From: Proales similis | Lineage: Eukaryota; Rotifera; Eurotatoria; Ploima; Proalidae | Direction: 5' to 3' | Length of the DNA: 64,000 nt | Assembly (NCBI GenBank): GCA_019059635.1 | Contig: JAGVRJ010000001.1 | Location: 372,001 to 436,000, forward strand | In this document: piece after piece, positions 51,011 to 62,154 of the stretch | Layout: each line of letters opens with the position of its first letter | Numbering within the stretch: position 1 is the first letter of the stretch | Notes under the pieces: generated by a model | The model's database searches: none | What the model was told of the DNA's origin: nothing | What the model saw: the letters and a program-made list of their open reading frames with translations, nothing else | Translations under genes and position numbers: made by a program

Positions 51011-51550
51011 ATGCGAGCAAACTTGACTCGTTTGGCAAGGCTCGTCCGGCCTGTTGGACCAAGTTTTGCCTCCAGATCGGCGCCTTTTGTGGTCAGGAAT
51101 GAGTTGAGCCTTTTGTCATTTCGACCGATATCTTGCTCGAGGCCGAGCTTCCTATCCAGCAATGATGGCGAGCGTGAAAGCGCGCTTAAAATGAGGTACG
51201 AACAAGCAGCGGAAGAAACACTGGACTCGTTGACCGAACGGTTTGACGAGCTGTCGGACCAACTGGCCGACGAGATTCCTGAGGACTTCGACGTCACCTA
51301 CAGCAACGGTGTTCTCACCGTCAAACTGGGCAACAAACACGGCACATATGTGCTGAACAAGCAGACGCCCAATCTGCAAATTTGGCTCTCGTCGCCGACC
51401 AGTGGTCCGAAACGATTCGATCTGATCGACAACACTTGGATTTATAAGAGGACTGGCGAGCAGCTGCACGACCTTCTCGCCAAAGAACTCTCCGAATGCT
51501 TCTCGAAAAGCATCAATTTCGACGGCTGCTCATTTTACACACGAGCTTGA
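51011..51550 (+). CDS. FXN: Frataxin, mitochondrial
   Basis: Single exon, 179 residues. The N-terminal 55 or so residues are Arg/Ser-rich with no acidic residue until a PSFLSSNDGE-like cut region, typical of a mitochondrial presequence. The frataxin fold follows: an acidic first helix (AEETLDSLTERFDELSDQL ... EIPEDFD) that binds iron, then DVTYSNGVLTVKLG, GTYVLNKQTPNLQIWLSSP and SGPKRFDL, the invariant surface for the NFS1-ISCU complex, and a final helix LHDLLAKELSECF. Frataxin promotes persulfide transfer in Fe-S cluster assembly. AATAAA at 51684-51689 ends the transcript inside the 3' region of the convergent gene. Confidence 0.96.
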   Translation: MRANLTRLARLVRPVGPSFASRSAPFVVRNELSLLSFRPISCSRPSFLSSNDGERESALKMRYEQAAEETLDSLTERFDELSDQLADEIPEDFDVTYSNGVLTVKLGNKHGTYVLNKQTPNLQIWLSSPTSGPKRFDLIDNTWIYKRTGEQLHDLLAKELSECFSKSINFDGCSFYTRA

Positions 51551-51665
51551 GGGCTCAAAGTTCAAAGTTTAGTTACGGTTTCGGTTGGTTCAGTTCCTGT
51601 CCCTCTCTCTCTCTGGCTCTAAACCGATTTTAGTCTTAGAGGACTGAAGCTGAACTGGCCTTTGC

Positions 51666-51689
51666 TTTATTGGTTCGTTGAAAAATAAA
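51666..51689. terminator. Crossed poly(A) signals, frataxin and tail-anchored gene
   Basis: The plus-strand AATAAA (51684-51689, frataxin) lies to the right of the minus-strand AATAAA (TTTATT at 51666-51671, for the gene ending at 51707). Their 3' ends must therefore overlap. Confidence 0.65.
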
Positions 51690-51706
51690 AGAAAGAAATA
51701 CTCGAC

Positions 51707-52432
51707 TCAAGTTGAACAAGAAGGCGAAGAGGAGCTTGCACGACCAAAGACCAGAAGAGTGAGCGTGAACGCGGCCAAAAATATGACGAGGTAGATGAGG
51801 GCGGCTTTAAGTTGTCGGTTCTGTCGGCATAGATGCTCGAAATCGGCCTCCATGAAGAGGAGACGCTTCTCGGCCATTTGCACCTGATCGCTCACGCTTT
51901 TCAGTTTTTCGATTTCCTTGCGCCTTTGCACGGCTCTAGTCTCCAGCTCGTTTATTGCTTTCATGTTCGATATCAGATGTGTGCATCCGAGCGGGTATTT
52001 AAATCGTCGATCACTCAGTTGAGTACAACGCTCAGGCAGCTCGTCTCGTTCGCCGACAATGTATTCGAAGCATTCGACAACATCTCGAATGAGATTGCAT
52101 TGACGCACGTAGGCCGACTCGTCGCTATTCGCCGTCCGACTGAGAGGCCGTAAACAAGGCCTCGGACTCAGCTGCTTAATGGCCTCTTCTACGTGTTTGT
52201 CACAGGCGAGTTTGAATATTCGTCGCCGCAGCTGTTGCAAATCACTCTGGCTCAGCTCGTGCAGACACGTGACCAGCATCTTTTCATCTTCGAGTCGATC
52301 TGGCTTTAGAACTCGAGCCAATTGACTGCGAAACACGAGTCGAGTGAGCAAGTTCTTCCAGTCTCGACTCAGCAGTATTTCAATGAGAACATTGCGAAGC
52401 AGAGGCACTTGGAACTCTCGAGCTGGCTCCAT
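51707..52432 (-). CDS. Unrecognised tail-anchored coiled-coil protein
   Basis: Single exon, 241 residues, ATG at 52432. I do not recognise the family. The N-terminal 80 residues are helical and hydrophobic/basic (LLRNVLIEILLSRDWKNLL ... LHELSQSDLQQLRRRIFKLA), possibly a small helical bundle. The middle has five cysteines and a region around LIRDVVECFEYIVGERDELP. Residues about 160-205 form a coiled coil (ELETRAVQRRKEIEKLKSVS). Residues about 209-228 (ALIYLVIFLAAFTLTLLVF) form a single membrane segment followed by a short Ser-rich tail, the layout of a tail-anchored protein of the ER or outer mitochondrial membrane. No signal peptide. It converges on frataxin with crossed poly(A) signals. Confidence 0.75.
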   Translation of the reverse strand: MEPAREFQVPLLRNVLIEILLSRDWKNLLTRLVFRSQLARVLKPDRLEDEKMLVTCLHELSQSDLQQLRRRIFKLACDKHVEEAIKQLSPRPCLRPLSRTANSDESAYVRQCNLIRDVVECFEYIVGERDELPERCTQLSDRRFKYPLGCTHLISNMKAINELETRAVQRRKEIEKLKSVSDQVQMAEKRLLFMEADFEHLCRQNRQLKAALIYLVIFLAAFTLTLLVFGRASSSSPSCST

Positions 52433-53391
52433 TGCAAATGCATCGGTGGCGCTTTTGTCAGGGCCGTGTCAGGTGAATTTGAGGGCAGAGAAGCCAAAAT
52501 TTGGAACAAACGACGAGGTAATCAGCAAACAGAGGCAAAGCTCGAGCGCTGGAGCCGACTCGAAGCAAAATAAAAGCCAATATGACATAAGCTATTTTAA
52601 TGAGGCTCGCTTAATTCGTGTCTCGATTAGCAGTCAACTCGTTCGACTCTCAATTGCGATACAATGACAACCTGTCGCGCATTGTAAGAGCTTTCTAATG
52701 CACTACATAGCTCCCTCTCCTCTCGTCCCGTCCCGACTCCCCATCCTTTCTTGCCGCTTCTCTGCTCCGTTGATTAGATTCAAAATGCACATTTTGGCTT
52801 CAGTATTGCGCCCGCAAAGCGAGCAAATAATCCACCGCGAACTGTGGAGCGTGAAAAAATGCAAATATGTGGAAGACTGGCTGGCGAGTGACATGCCCGA
52901 TGGACGAAGGCGGTGGCGGCAAGTAGAACGAAAAGGTCATTAACAGACGACGCACATGTAGGTTTGCCGTTTATTGGCGTTGCGATCAGGTTACATTTAA
53001 CTTAGGAAAAATTGTAGAGAAATTGTCGCGAGAGAGAGAGTAATGAACTAGAAATTTTGAGGAATAGAAGAAAAGCCATACGAATATCGCACACAACTCC
53101 GAAACAAACTGGCAAATCAAGAACAACAACAACAAACAACATCTCTATGTTCACATAATTATTATAAAGAATGAAGTTACGCTGACTGTGACACTCAATA
53201 TGCTTCAGAAGGGCAAACGCTAGAAGAATAGAGAAGAAGAGACGAACAGAAAGAACGGTGGTTTACAACGACAGGAGCGCAAAAATGAGCATTGGCCCCG
53301 GAAAGAGGAGGCGGCAGATGCGCTGGGCCAGTGAGCTGGCTGCCTGCCTGGCTGTTCGGCGGTCAACAGACTTGTTTGTATGTGCAGCCTC
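52433..53391. other. Spacer and PRDM14 3' UTR
   Basis: About 960 bases. From 53391 down to TTTATT at 52970-52975 (minus-strand AATAAA) is the likely PRDM14 3' UTR, unusually long (about 420 bases) for this window. The left part is the upstream region of the tail-anchored gene. No gene was seen. Confidence 0.5.
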
Positions 53392-56300
53392 CTACTCCTT
53401 GTCCTTGCTAATACAATGTGTGCGTCTTACGTGGCTGTCGTGAGCGGCGTGCGAGGCAAACGCTTTGCCACAATATTTACACTTAAAAACAGGATCGTTT
53501 GGACGCGAGCGAATCATTTTTTCGAGGTTTAATTGACTCACCTTGAACGGCTTCTCGCCCGAATGCTGGCGGATATGGGTGCGCAGGATGCTGGAGGCTG
53601 TAAACGCCTTGTTGCAATAAACACATTTGTACGGTCGCTCGCCACTGTGCACTCTCATGTGCTTGTTCAGACTCGACGACTGGCTGAAGCTCTTGCCGCA
53701 CACCGAGCACTTGTGCGGTCTGTGTTTTTCGTGAACGTGAAGAATGTGGATGCGGAGTCGATCGCGCTTCTCAAACGAGCGCGAGCACAAATGACACGGA
53801 AACTTGCGATCGCCTTGGTCAACGCACCGAGTGTACTTTAGATGCTTGTCGCGGTAGTACTTGTAGGCGAACACTTTTCCGCATCGGTCGCACGAGTAGC
53901 CGTCCTTGCCTGAACGAAATGGCAATCTTAGTCAAAGTCGAGCTCTGTCAAATTTGACACTTACTCTCGCCCGTCTCTTCGCCCAGCTCGTCGGTCATGT
54001 CCTTGAGCGAGACTGGTATGCCCAGAAATTGAAGGTAACTGTCCCCGTACCAGACGAGCAGCTCTTGTCCCTTTTTTTTTATTTGTTGAACGTTGAGCAT
54101 CTTGAGCTGACAGCGCAATGCCTACCTCTGAAATGTCCTTGCAAACTTCGTAGTAAATTTCACCGTCGGACTGAACGGCGATTAAATTCTGCTCTTGGGC
54201 GAACCGCGCACAGTTCACGTATGTCATCCACTGATGGCGACTTGAAGGCGCCTGGCCACTGGCTCTTCCGTCAACGTACGAGCTCAGTTTGCCATCGCTG
54301 TAGACCTCCCACAAATTGTTGTTGTCTGCACTGCTGTTGTTGAATTTGCTTTTCAATTCGCTCGGGTTGGTCGCTTTGCCCGGATATGGACCGAAGCGAG
54401 TGTGCTTGGCGATAACGCTCTTCTTGCAAAACACGCCAAAGTGCGCGACATCAGTCAGAGTCGAGGCTCTTATCTGCAGTTCTATTGGTGGTCCATCGAC
54501 AAGAAGAAAAAGGAACTAATTATTGAGCGAACGCTTCAGGCGAGTCGAAGCAAATTTATCACCTTCGGGCAGCTCGAGTCGAGTGTGATCAAACTGCGCA
54601 GGCGACGTGGCGCGTTTTGTGAGCAAGTTGTCGATACTGAAGCAGCTTGACTTGGTCTTGCCGCCGGCCTTGGTCGGAGGGTCCGTTCTAGTCGACGAAG
54701 AGCCGGGCGATGAGCTCTCTGCTAACAAACACGCTTAGTAAGGAACCAAGAGCAACAACGAGCGATAAACGAGAATGCGTTGGGCGGCAATGGGCGCCTT
54801 TGGCGGCATTGAATGCGATTCATGTCGTAATCTGGCGTGCGGGCGTACGAAACTCATTAAGCAGATCGAAGCAGAGGAAAAGAGTAGCACAGAGCGGTGA
54901 AAGTTAATTAGCAGAGCGCAATTAAAAGTGGATGGAACGGGCTGGTCGCGCCCATTAGGGGATTAGGGCCTGTTTATCGGAAGAGCAAACAACGCTGCGT
55001 CTGATTAAACATTATTTTCTTTGACAGAGAACATGTGCAAGACGATGCGACGTGGTGCGAATGCGACAAAAGCGATCAAGGCCACGGCGGCGCACTCCCA
55101 GAAACAGAGGAGAAGAATTCCACGCCTCACAGTCCCCGTCGCTCTTGTTTGTTTTAGTCGCGCGTTCTATTTGGGCTGGGCGCGCTAAGCTCGCTTCGTG
55201 GTGGGGCATGGCCACGCGCGCCTGTGCGCTGATTGAGTTTTAATTACAATTCCAACTTGTTAATTTCGTCCCGAGGCATTTAATTTCAAATAGTTGCTCA
55301 AAACAAACAGATTAACTCGACATCAGAGATGGTGCGAACTAGTCCAAGTGAATATATATCGCGTCGTCTGTGCTTGAATAAGCATACAAAACAAAAACAA
55401 GCGAAATATTTATGCTATGGTTGTGATGGGGCCCTCTTTTGCGCTGTTTCTTTCAATTCACAAATTGGATCTCAGTCGGTGTTTCAATTTTCTGTTCGAT
55501 CTCCATCCGATTTGAACTGATCAAGGCACAAATATTTACTCTCCCTACGAGTAGTAAAGCAAGATGAGAGAATAATTGCCAGTTGATGTTTACATGGCCA
55601 TATCGCCTCTAATGAATATGCAAGCAGGCCGCCTACAACACAGAGGCCAATCAGAGAGCTTCCATGGGCCGAAAAAGGCTCTGATTGGCTCTCGCTGCTT
55701 GTTTCGTTTATCTCGACTAATCTGCTTTGATTTGAATCGAATTCAAGCCCAAATAGACAAGCCGGCGCTTGGCCATCGCCGAGCATGTTAATTACGCCCA
55801 AAAAGAAGAAGAAGAAGAAGAGGGACACACTTACCGACATGGGGCTCAGGCTCGGGCGTGTGACTTGATGTTGTCGATCGAGCTGGGTTGAATCGGTTGG
55901 CGAGCAGTGCTTCGTTCAGCATCATGTGAGACAAGTTTATGCCGGACAGCGAGTGTCCCGCAAAATACGGATCAGTCTGACGCATGTATCCATACAGAGA
56001 CATTTCAAGCGCCCGCATGGTAAAGTCAAACGTAGGCTTGGCCATCTTCTGGGTCGGCTCGTGCAGCTCGCCGGCCTGCGAGTAATCTTCTGGCTTGGTC
56101 TCGTCGGCGAGCAGCTCTTCGCCGCTTTGCTCCTCGTTTGATTCGTCCATTGCGTCGACATCCTCGTCGTGTATGCTGGACAGAACGTCCTCGTCGGCCA
56201 TTGCCAGACTCAGATTTCTGGCCGGCGTCGATGTGCGCGTGTTGTTCTCGTCACTGTCATCGTCCTGGTGACTTCGCTTGGAGCTGCGCGGGCTGCGGCT

Positions 56301-56816
56301 TCTACTCCGACTCTCTTGTGCTTGTGAACCGCTCGAGCAGCTTCCTGTGGTTCGAGATGGACTCAGACTCTTGTTTATGTGTGTCGCACTGCGCACAAAT
56401 TTCATCTCTGATCTCAGATTCTCTTTGGCATTTCGGGCGGCCACGCTCTGACGCTTGAGACCAAACTCGGCCGCTTTGGTGGATGCGTCTGAATCGCCGA
56501 TGGTCGGATACTTCAGCGACGAGAATGAGCCGGGCGTGCTCGGACCCCGAAAGAACTGACTCATGCTCGATCCGAGCTGAAGCTGTGAATTGAAGTGCTG
56601 GGAGGCGAGTGCGGCCAGCATTGGGTTTATGCTTGTGAACGCGCCTGTCTCGGGCGATTGGTTGAAATTGGGCACTTTAAAACAGTCAAAAGTAGTCGAG
56701 ACGATTCTTGAGAAATGTGACAGTTGCTTACTTTGAGGGGCTGCGGCAAGACTTGCCAGATGGGCCGCCATCAGAGGAGAGCGCATCATGTCCTGATAGA
56801 ACTGCGGCACATTCAT
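53392..56816 (-). CDS. PRDM14: PRDM14: PR/SET and zinc-finger transcription factor
   Basis: Exons 56816-56732, 56674-55835, 54718-54563, 54481-54126, 54070-53965, 53909-53542 and 53481-53392 join in phase to 666 residues. The N-terminal half is disordered with an RS-like stretch and an acidic patch. Exon 3 has FSIDNLL, an eh1-like Groucho-binding word. The PR/SET domain spans exons 4-5 (TRFGPYPGK, NNNLWEVYSDGKLSSYVDG, WMTYVNCARFAQEQNLIAVQ, ELLVWYGDSYLQFLGIPVSL), a near match to PRDM14. Five C2H2 fingers follow: GYSCDRCGKVF, FPCHLCSRSFEKRDRLRIH, HKCSVCGKSFSQSSSLNKH, YKCVYCNKAFTASSILRTH and FKCKYCGKAFASHAAHDSH. The protein stops soon after, without the last finger of human PRDM14. In mammals PRDM14 acts in germ cells and pluripotency; an ancestral role in neural development has been proposed. 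The finger and SET matches separate it from PRDM1. Confidence 0.93.
54719..55834 (-). other. Long intron of PRDM14
   Basis: At 1.1 kb this intron is about twenty times the local norm. It starts GTAAGT, then a TTC run (55803-55820 on the plus strand). It ends in a polypyrimidine-poor TTAGCAG. It may hold regulatory sequence; no gene was seen. Confidence 0.6.
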
Positions 56817-59800
56817 TTTCTTCTAAAATTCAAATGAGCCAAGGCTGAGTCAAAATGGCGATCGCGGTCTGGTTTGAACTTGCGTGTTCTAATTTGTTCG
56901 TTTGACGAAATGAAACTTTGAGACGCTTCGAAAAGAACAACAAATTGAAACGCTTGGTAGGGAGACGCGAGATTCGTTTCTAAATATCATAAAACGCTCG
57001 CACACACATAAACATGACGATCACGTACAGTTCGCACAGGTAGCAGGGATCAGAGTTGAGAAGGGAATAGAAGCTCGCTCAGGTTGATTCATTGTCCTCC
57101 ACTCTCACAATGGCTTATGAGATTTGTTTAAACGTGCCAGTAGACGCGCTCGGAGAATTAAAGACGGCGCAGTTAATTCGCCAATGAAAAGAAGAACAAC
57201 ATCGACAACAAGGTTTGAATGGCATCGTGGCCTGCCTGCAGAGCCGAACAGACCAAAGGGCAAAAGAGAATAAAAACGAGCAAACGGACGGCTCGGTTGA
57301 ATGACAAGCAAGTAGTCTCTCTCGCTCTCTATTACTGGCCCGTTCTCTTTTCTTTCTCGTAATTATTTGCTTTAGAAATTGGATTTGTGTATCGAGAGTG
57401 AGTAGAGCGAAAATAGAAGTATGAGCATTAAAAAATAACCAACTAAGCGAACGAGCGGGTGCATTACTCAGCGAGTAAGTGAGCCGGTTAGAAAAGCGAG
57501 ACGCGAGAGCATTGGAGGGTTAGAAAGCGAACGAAAGAGAGAGAAAAAAAAAGGGCGCGACGAGACGGCTGAGAAAAAAACAAGCAATAATACACTCGCA
57601 CGGGCAAGTAGGTTCAAACTAATCTCAATTTCGTTGGCGTCTTGTAATCAAATAAATAAACACGTCTGATTGGTCGGCTCGGTCTTACTCGGCTCGCACA
57701 ACGAGCATACAAGCGGGCGAATGCAGCCGCCTCTGTGAATAGCTTAAATCGAGTTAAGCAAGCAGCAGGTAGAATGTGTGGAGCATTGGATCTGGCCGGC
57801 TCGGTAGGACGGCGGTGTAGGAGGACGGCTTGAGTAAAAAGGGTCGACCAGGGCAAATACCAAGGCGCTAAAAGAACTGCCCGGGTGTGATAAGACCGAG
57901 AAACGACGATGTACGTGCGAGTGTGTTTGCACGTGCGAAGCGAAAACACATGACACATCCTAAACTGCTGCCAATGCTGCTGCTGCTGCTTTAATCTTCG
58001 GACAGTGAGCCAAAAGCGCACAGCGCAAAATAAATCAAGTGAGCTAAGCCAGTCAAACAACAACAACAACAATAACAAGAATAACAACAATGGCTGAACA
58101 AACGCGCAAAGGGCGAGAACTTTGAGAGGTCGTTTTAACAGTGTGCGCGTTGGTTTCTGTTTGCTAGATGGCCTCGACTAGAGTGAGATTTAGGATCGAA
58201 ATTGGACACAAACGGCCAGATTGAGATAGAAAAAGGAGCGAATACGAGCAAGCGAGATTAAAGAGACAAGCAAGCGCACAATAAGCCGAGTGAAATGGAA
58301 AAGACAAATAGAAAATGGCGAAATTGAAAGAAAAAATAAAGAGAAAGCGAGAGCCGGAGAGAGAGCGAGTGAGGGCATGGTGATTATTGAGTGATGGAAA
58401 ATGCATTTAAAAGAAGAAAAAAAAATAAAAGAACGAACACGAGTTGATGGTGCTCGACGGGGCATATCTAAACGCGTCAAAGTTTGCGATCCAATCAAAA
58501 CATGGGCGCTCTCTAATTGACTTGTGAGCCAATCAGCAGCGAGCGAGCTTAATGCACAGAAGAGTAGTTGGTATTCGCAATGCGAAGCGAGTGAAGTAAC
58601 GTTGACGCAGTTGGCTAATGCGCCTAATCATATAGAATTGGCAAACAAGCGATAGAGATGCGGTTGCTAGCCGGCTTCTAAAGTTAAACTAGGACCCGTT
58701 CAACTCGACCAGCTTGCTTGCTTGCCGAAACATGAGAGTGCCAACACAATACAAACACAATATCGAGCTGAGGAGACGAGGCGAATAACAACGCTCTGAC
58801 GAGCAGCAACGAGGCAAACCTGCGACGACAATAACAAAGAGCTGCTTTAAAATACCAAGAGCGAGCCGTGCAAACGGGCAAACGAATAAGAAGCACCTAC
58901 ATAGGTGGTAGAAGCATTCGCATACCGGCAGTCGCTGCAGCCTGGCCAAGTTCAATCACAATAGCCTTGTTTTCTTTGTAATTTCATAGCGATGCATTAG
59001 AAAGTGTCGCGCGCACCAGTGTGTTTAACGACGACGACACAAAACAGAATTTTTTAGGACGCGTCACAGTTAATGCTGCTATTAATTAAACGCCAATAAT
59101 CCAAATTGCTTCTTTAAGTTTACTTAGCCGAACAAGCAGCCACAAATAATGAAGAAAGGAATAAAATGAGAAGAAGAAGAAGATGATGAAGAAGCAAACA
59201 CACACACTCCCAAAGTAAGCAGGAGGAGACCCAGGCAAGAAGCCGACGCCGCCGCCTTAATAACCATACACATGCCGATCAGGTAGGCAAATAGCAGTCG
59301 CCTCTGATGTGAACGTGCGGATATTAAAGCGCCAGTGAGAAACAAAGTGTCTAAGAATTTCAGTTGCTAAATTAGAAAAGATTGAGCGGCTGCGCTCACC
59401 ACCGAGCTAACTAACTATTTAGTGGCGGCGGTTTACACAGACGCTGCCTGATTGGCTGCCTCCATCTCTCATAACAAGCTTGTAATTTAATTGCTGCCTC
59501 AGCATTCTCATTTCCTTTCGCTCTATTCCTCTACTTCTCTTCCTTTGGCTCTTTTCTTCTGTGCACTTTGCCTCTCTCTCTCTCGCTCGCTAGCTAGCTC
59601 ATTTCTTTCTCCCCTATATTCCATTCTGCTTAAATATTAATGCAGAGCTAATTAAGATGCTCAAATCGCATGGTATTTTATGGCACTCAATAATCAAAGG
59701 CCATTGGAGCATCAAATCGACGAGAAAGAGAGTGTGCCAATGCAAGTTTGAATGCCGACGACAACAAAACGTGGCGGTGTCAACCAGAGCAGCAGCAGCG

Positions 59801-62154
59801 TAGATACCACCACCAATCACGACGTTGTCGTCGATCGTTGGGGAACGATGCTCAAAAAAATTAAAAAGAACAAGAAAAAAATGAAGAAGGCAATGAGATA
59901 TGGTCGAAATCAAACAATGAGAGGCAAATATGCGCGCAATTTGAACCAATCGTGCTCGATCTGAGCGATCAGAGCAATGATTAGTCAAGTAGCGCCCAGA
60001 GAAGAGAAGATGAGAGTGACTGCCGAGCGAGCAGAGTGAGAGCAGAACAAGATAGGAGATGCGACGATGCGTGCCAGTGATCATCTGCGTGCACTTTGTT
60101 GAATAAACGGCTCCGGCCCTGGGCATGATACCTAATTTACATACAGCATTGCCTATTCATCGACTACTAATACGCTCAAATTGAGTGTAGAGATGACTCC
60201 CATGCAGCCAATTGGAAGAGGCCGAGGCGGATGTTGAAACAAACAAAAACCCGCTGCAGTGACTGCCGCTTGTCAGTCGGTGAACCCTCCCAGAGGACTG
60301 GTCGCCGATGCTGTTCGTGTTTAGTTTGTTCGCTTAAATCGAGCCAAACTTCCAATTTGTGAGATTGGCGAAAAGTTAAGTCATCTGGAAAGGCTCGCTG
60401 CGTTCACTATGTCATAAATAGTTGATCGCTTCAATCACTTTGTTCGTTGCCTTCCTCTCATTTCTGTCTGTCTCTCTCTCTGTTAATGTCAAACTCAGTT
60501 GGTCCCCACGGATCATGCAGCCATTCTCATTCAATCTCGCTCTCTGCTGCTCGATGTCTCTCTGTCTACCCGATGCGATGAGTGCCTCTTCTGGCCGACT
60601 GTCTCTGCTTTTTCACGTTTGTGCGCTTTTGGGCCCGGCGTTGTCATTTAAACTTGATAAGCCCGCACGCACATTGGCTGGACGGTTAGTTGCTGCCGAT
60701 CGCATTTCATTGCTTTTGCTCTTTTTTTTTTTTTGGTCATTAATCTTTAATTTACTCTGGATGCAGTTATGTAAATAACGAGCTGTGGCGGCGTCGGCGG
60801 CGGTACTAGTCTCATCATGTTGATGATGTCGATCATGTTGCTGATGATAATGATGACACGATGATGATCTTTTCGCACGCGTCTGCCCACATCAAGTGTC
60901 GAAAGTGATACGTTTGCAGATCGAGCAGCTTGGCCGGCCAGCTCGCTTGCTCGCTCGCTCGTTATCTGCATACACAGCGCGGCCGCTTTCAACTTGGCCG
61001 ACGTCAAACAAGTGTACATTACTCGAGCGAGTCGATCTGATGACAACAAACGAACGAGCGAGCGGCTAGTGGCAGGCAATTTAATCGATCTAACAACTAA
61101 ATGAACTTAAATTTGACCAGGCAAGATAAATAAAGTGGCGAAAGCAAAAGAAGCAGATTCAGAAGCAAAGAGGATTAGATGGACCAACAACATCTATTCG
61201 CTCTGCCGCCCGGGTCTTAATGCGCCAAGCGCTCGCCGTCCAATGGCGGCGCAGCTTTTCCCTTCAAAGCGATAAGTCGTCGTGTTCGTCGCCCTAATCG
61301 TCGCCCTTCTCGCTCTCTTCTCGTCTTAATTGACTCTCTTAATCGCCTCGTTTAATGTGACGCTGATCACGAGCGCGAGCTTGCTCCATTCGCTCGCTTC
61401 GCATCCTCTAATTCTCTTTTTCTCTCACCACGTTAAGACAAGCTGCTAAAATCGGCGAGGGCCGGGAAGGGAAGGATTCCTCTAGATGTTTCCATCTGCT
61501 GCGTTTCCCTTTAATAGATGCCCGAGGGCCTTTTGGCACGCTTGCCGATAAGGCTATACTAGCCAACTAAAATAAAGTGCTTTCGAACGCCATTGCTGCC
61601 GAATTTGCCAACAATTTCAGAGATAAGCGACCACAAGCCCATAGAGCAGGCAATCTAAAAGCGGCCTATCGCTTGTTTCATTGGTTAATCAATTTCCCCA
61701 ATGCTTTCAAAAGCATCATTCACCAGTTTGCGGAATTCGCAAAACTTGCCAATAATTCAGCAGAAACGAATTCTTGAGCTTTTAAAAGATTGACGGATTT
61801 AGTAGACGAGAGGAAGTAGACGCGAATAGAAGCGGCCAATAGAAGTAGACCAAGCTAGAGTGAGATAAAGCGAACTTTTATTTGCATTCGGCGAATGAAA
61901 AGACGTAGAAAAGAAAATCAGATGCCTACTGGTGCTGACTCTCAAGGCTGATGGGTTCATGATGCTAGAAATAGAATCGAAAGAGTCAAAGAGGTGTCGT
62001 TTATCAACCTTCTTAACTCGTGGCTAAAATGGCCTCCCAGTCAGATAAAGACCGCCTGAGCTGGCGAGTGCATAAACTGCAAGTCATGGGACTCGCATTA
62101 TTCAAAACCAGGCGTTCTCGAGCAAATTGAAAATATTCATTTCAACACAAGATT
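56817..62154. other. 5.3-kb gene-poor region upstream of PRDM14
   Basis: No supported gene on either strand; open frames are short and low in complexity. Marked stretches: purine-rich runs at 57,470-57,590 and 58,300-58,440, a CTG run (57,973-57,990), pyrimidine tracts at 59,510-59,615, TTAATTA-type words (e.g. 59,083-59,092 and 59,636-59,656), a T12 run near 60,722, a GATGAT-rich microsatellite (60,815-60,870) and a CTCG run near 60,946-60,961. No tRNA or snRNA signature was seen. Given how compact the other genes are, the stretch is a candidate cis-regulatory domain for PRDM14. Confidence 0.5.

Noticed and set aside
53392-56816. PRDM1 (Blimp-1) identity for the PR/zinc-finger gene
   Set aside because: The finger wording (EKRDRLRIH, SSLNKHMRVHSG, FASHAAHDSHVRR) and the SET end WYGDSYLQFLGIPVSL match PRDM14, not PRDM1.
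60815-60870. GATGAT-rich stretch as a CRISPR-like or structured repeat
   Set aside because: It is a plain trinucleotide microsatellite without spacers, in a eukaryotic genome.
56817-61080. Several 60-170-residue frames (e.g. 57614-58090, 59614-60126, 60422-60778) as genes
   Set aside because: Compositionally biased (Leu/Phe/Ser/Cys or Lys runs), with no domains, no consistent splice sites and no promoter or poly(A) context.
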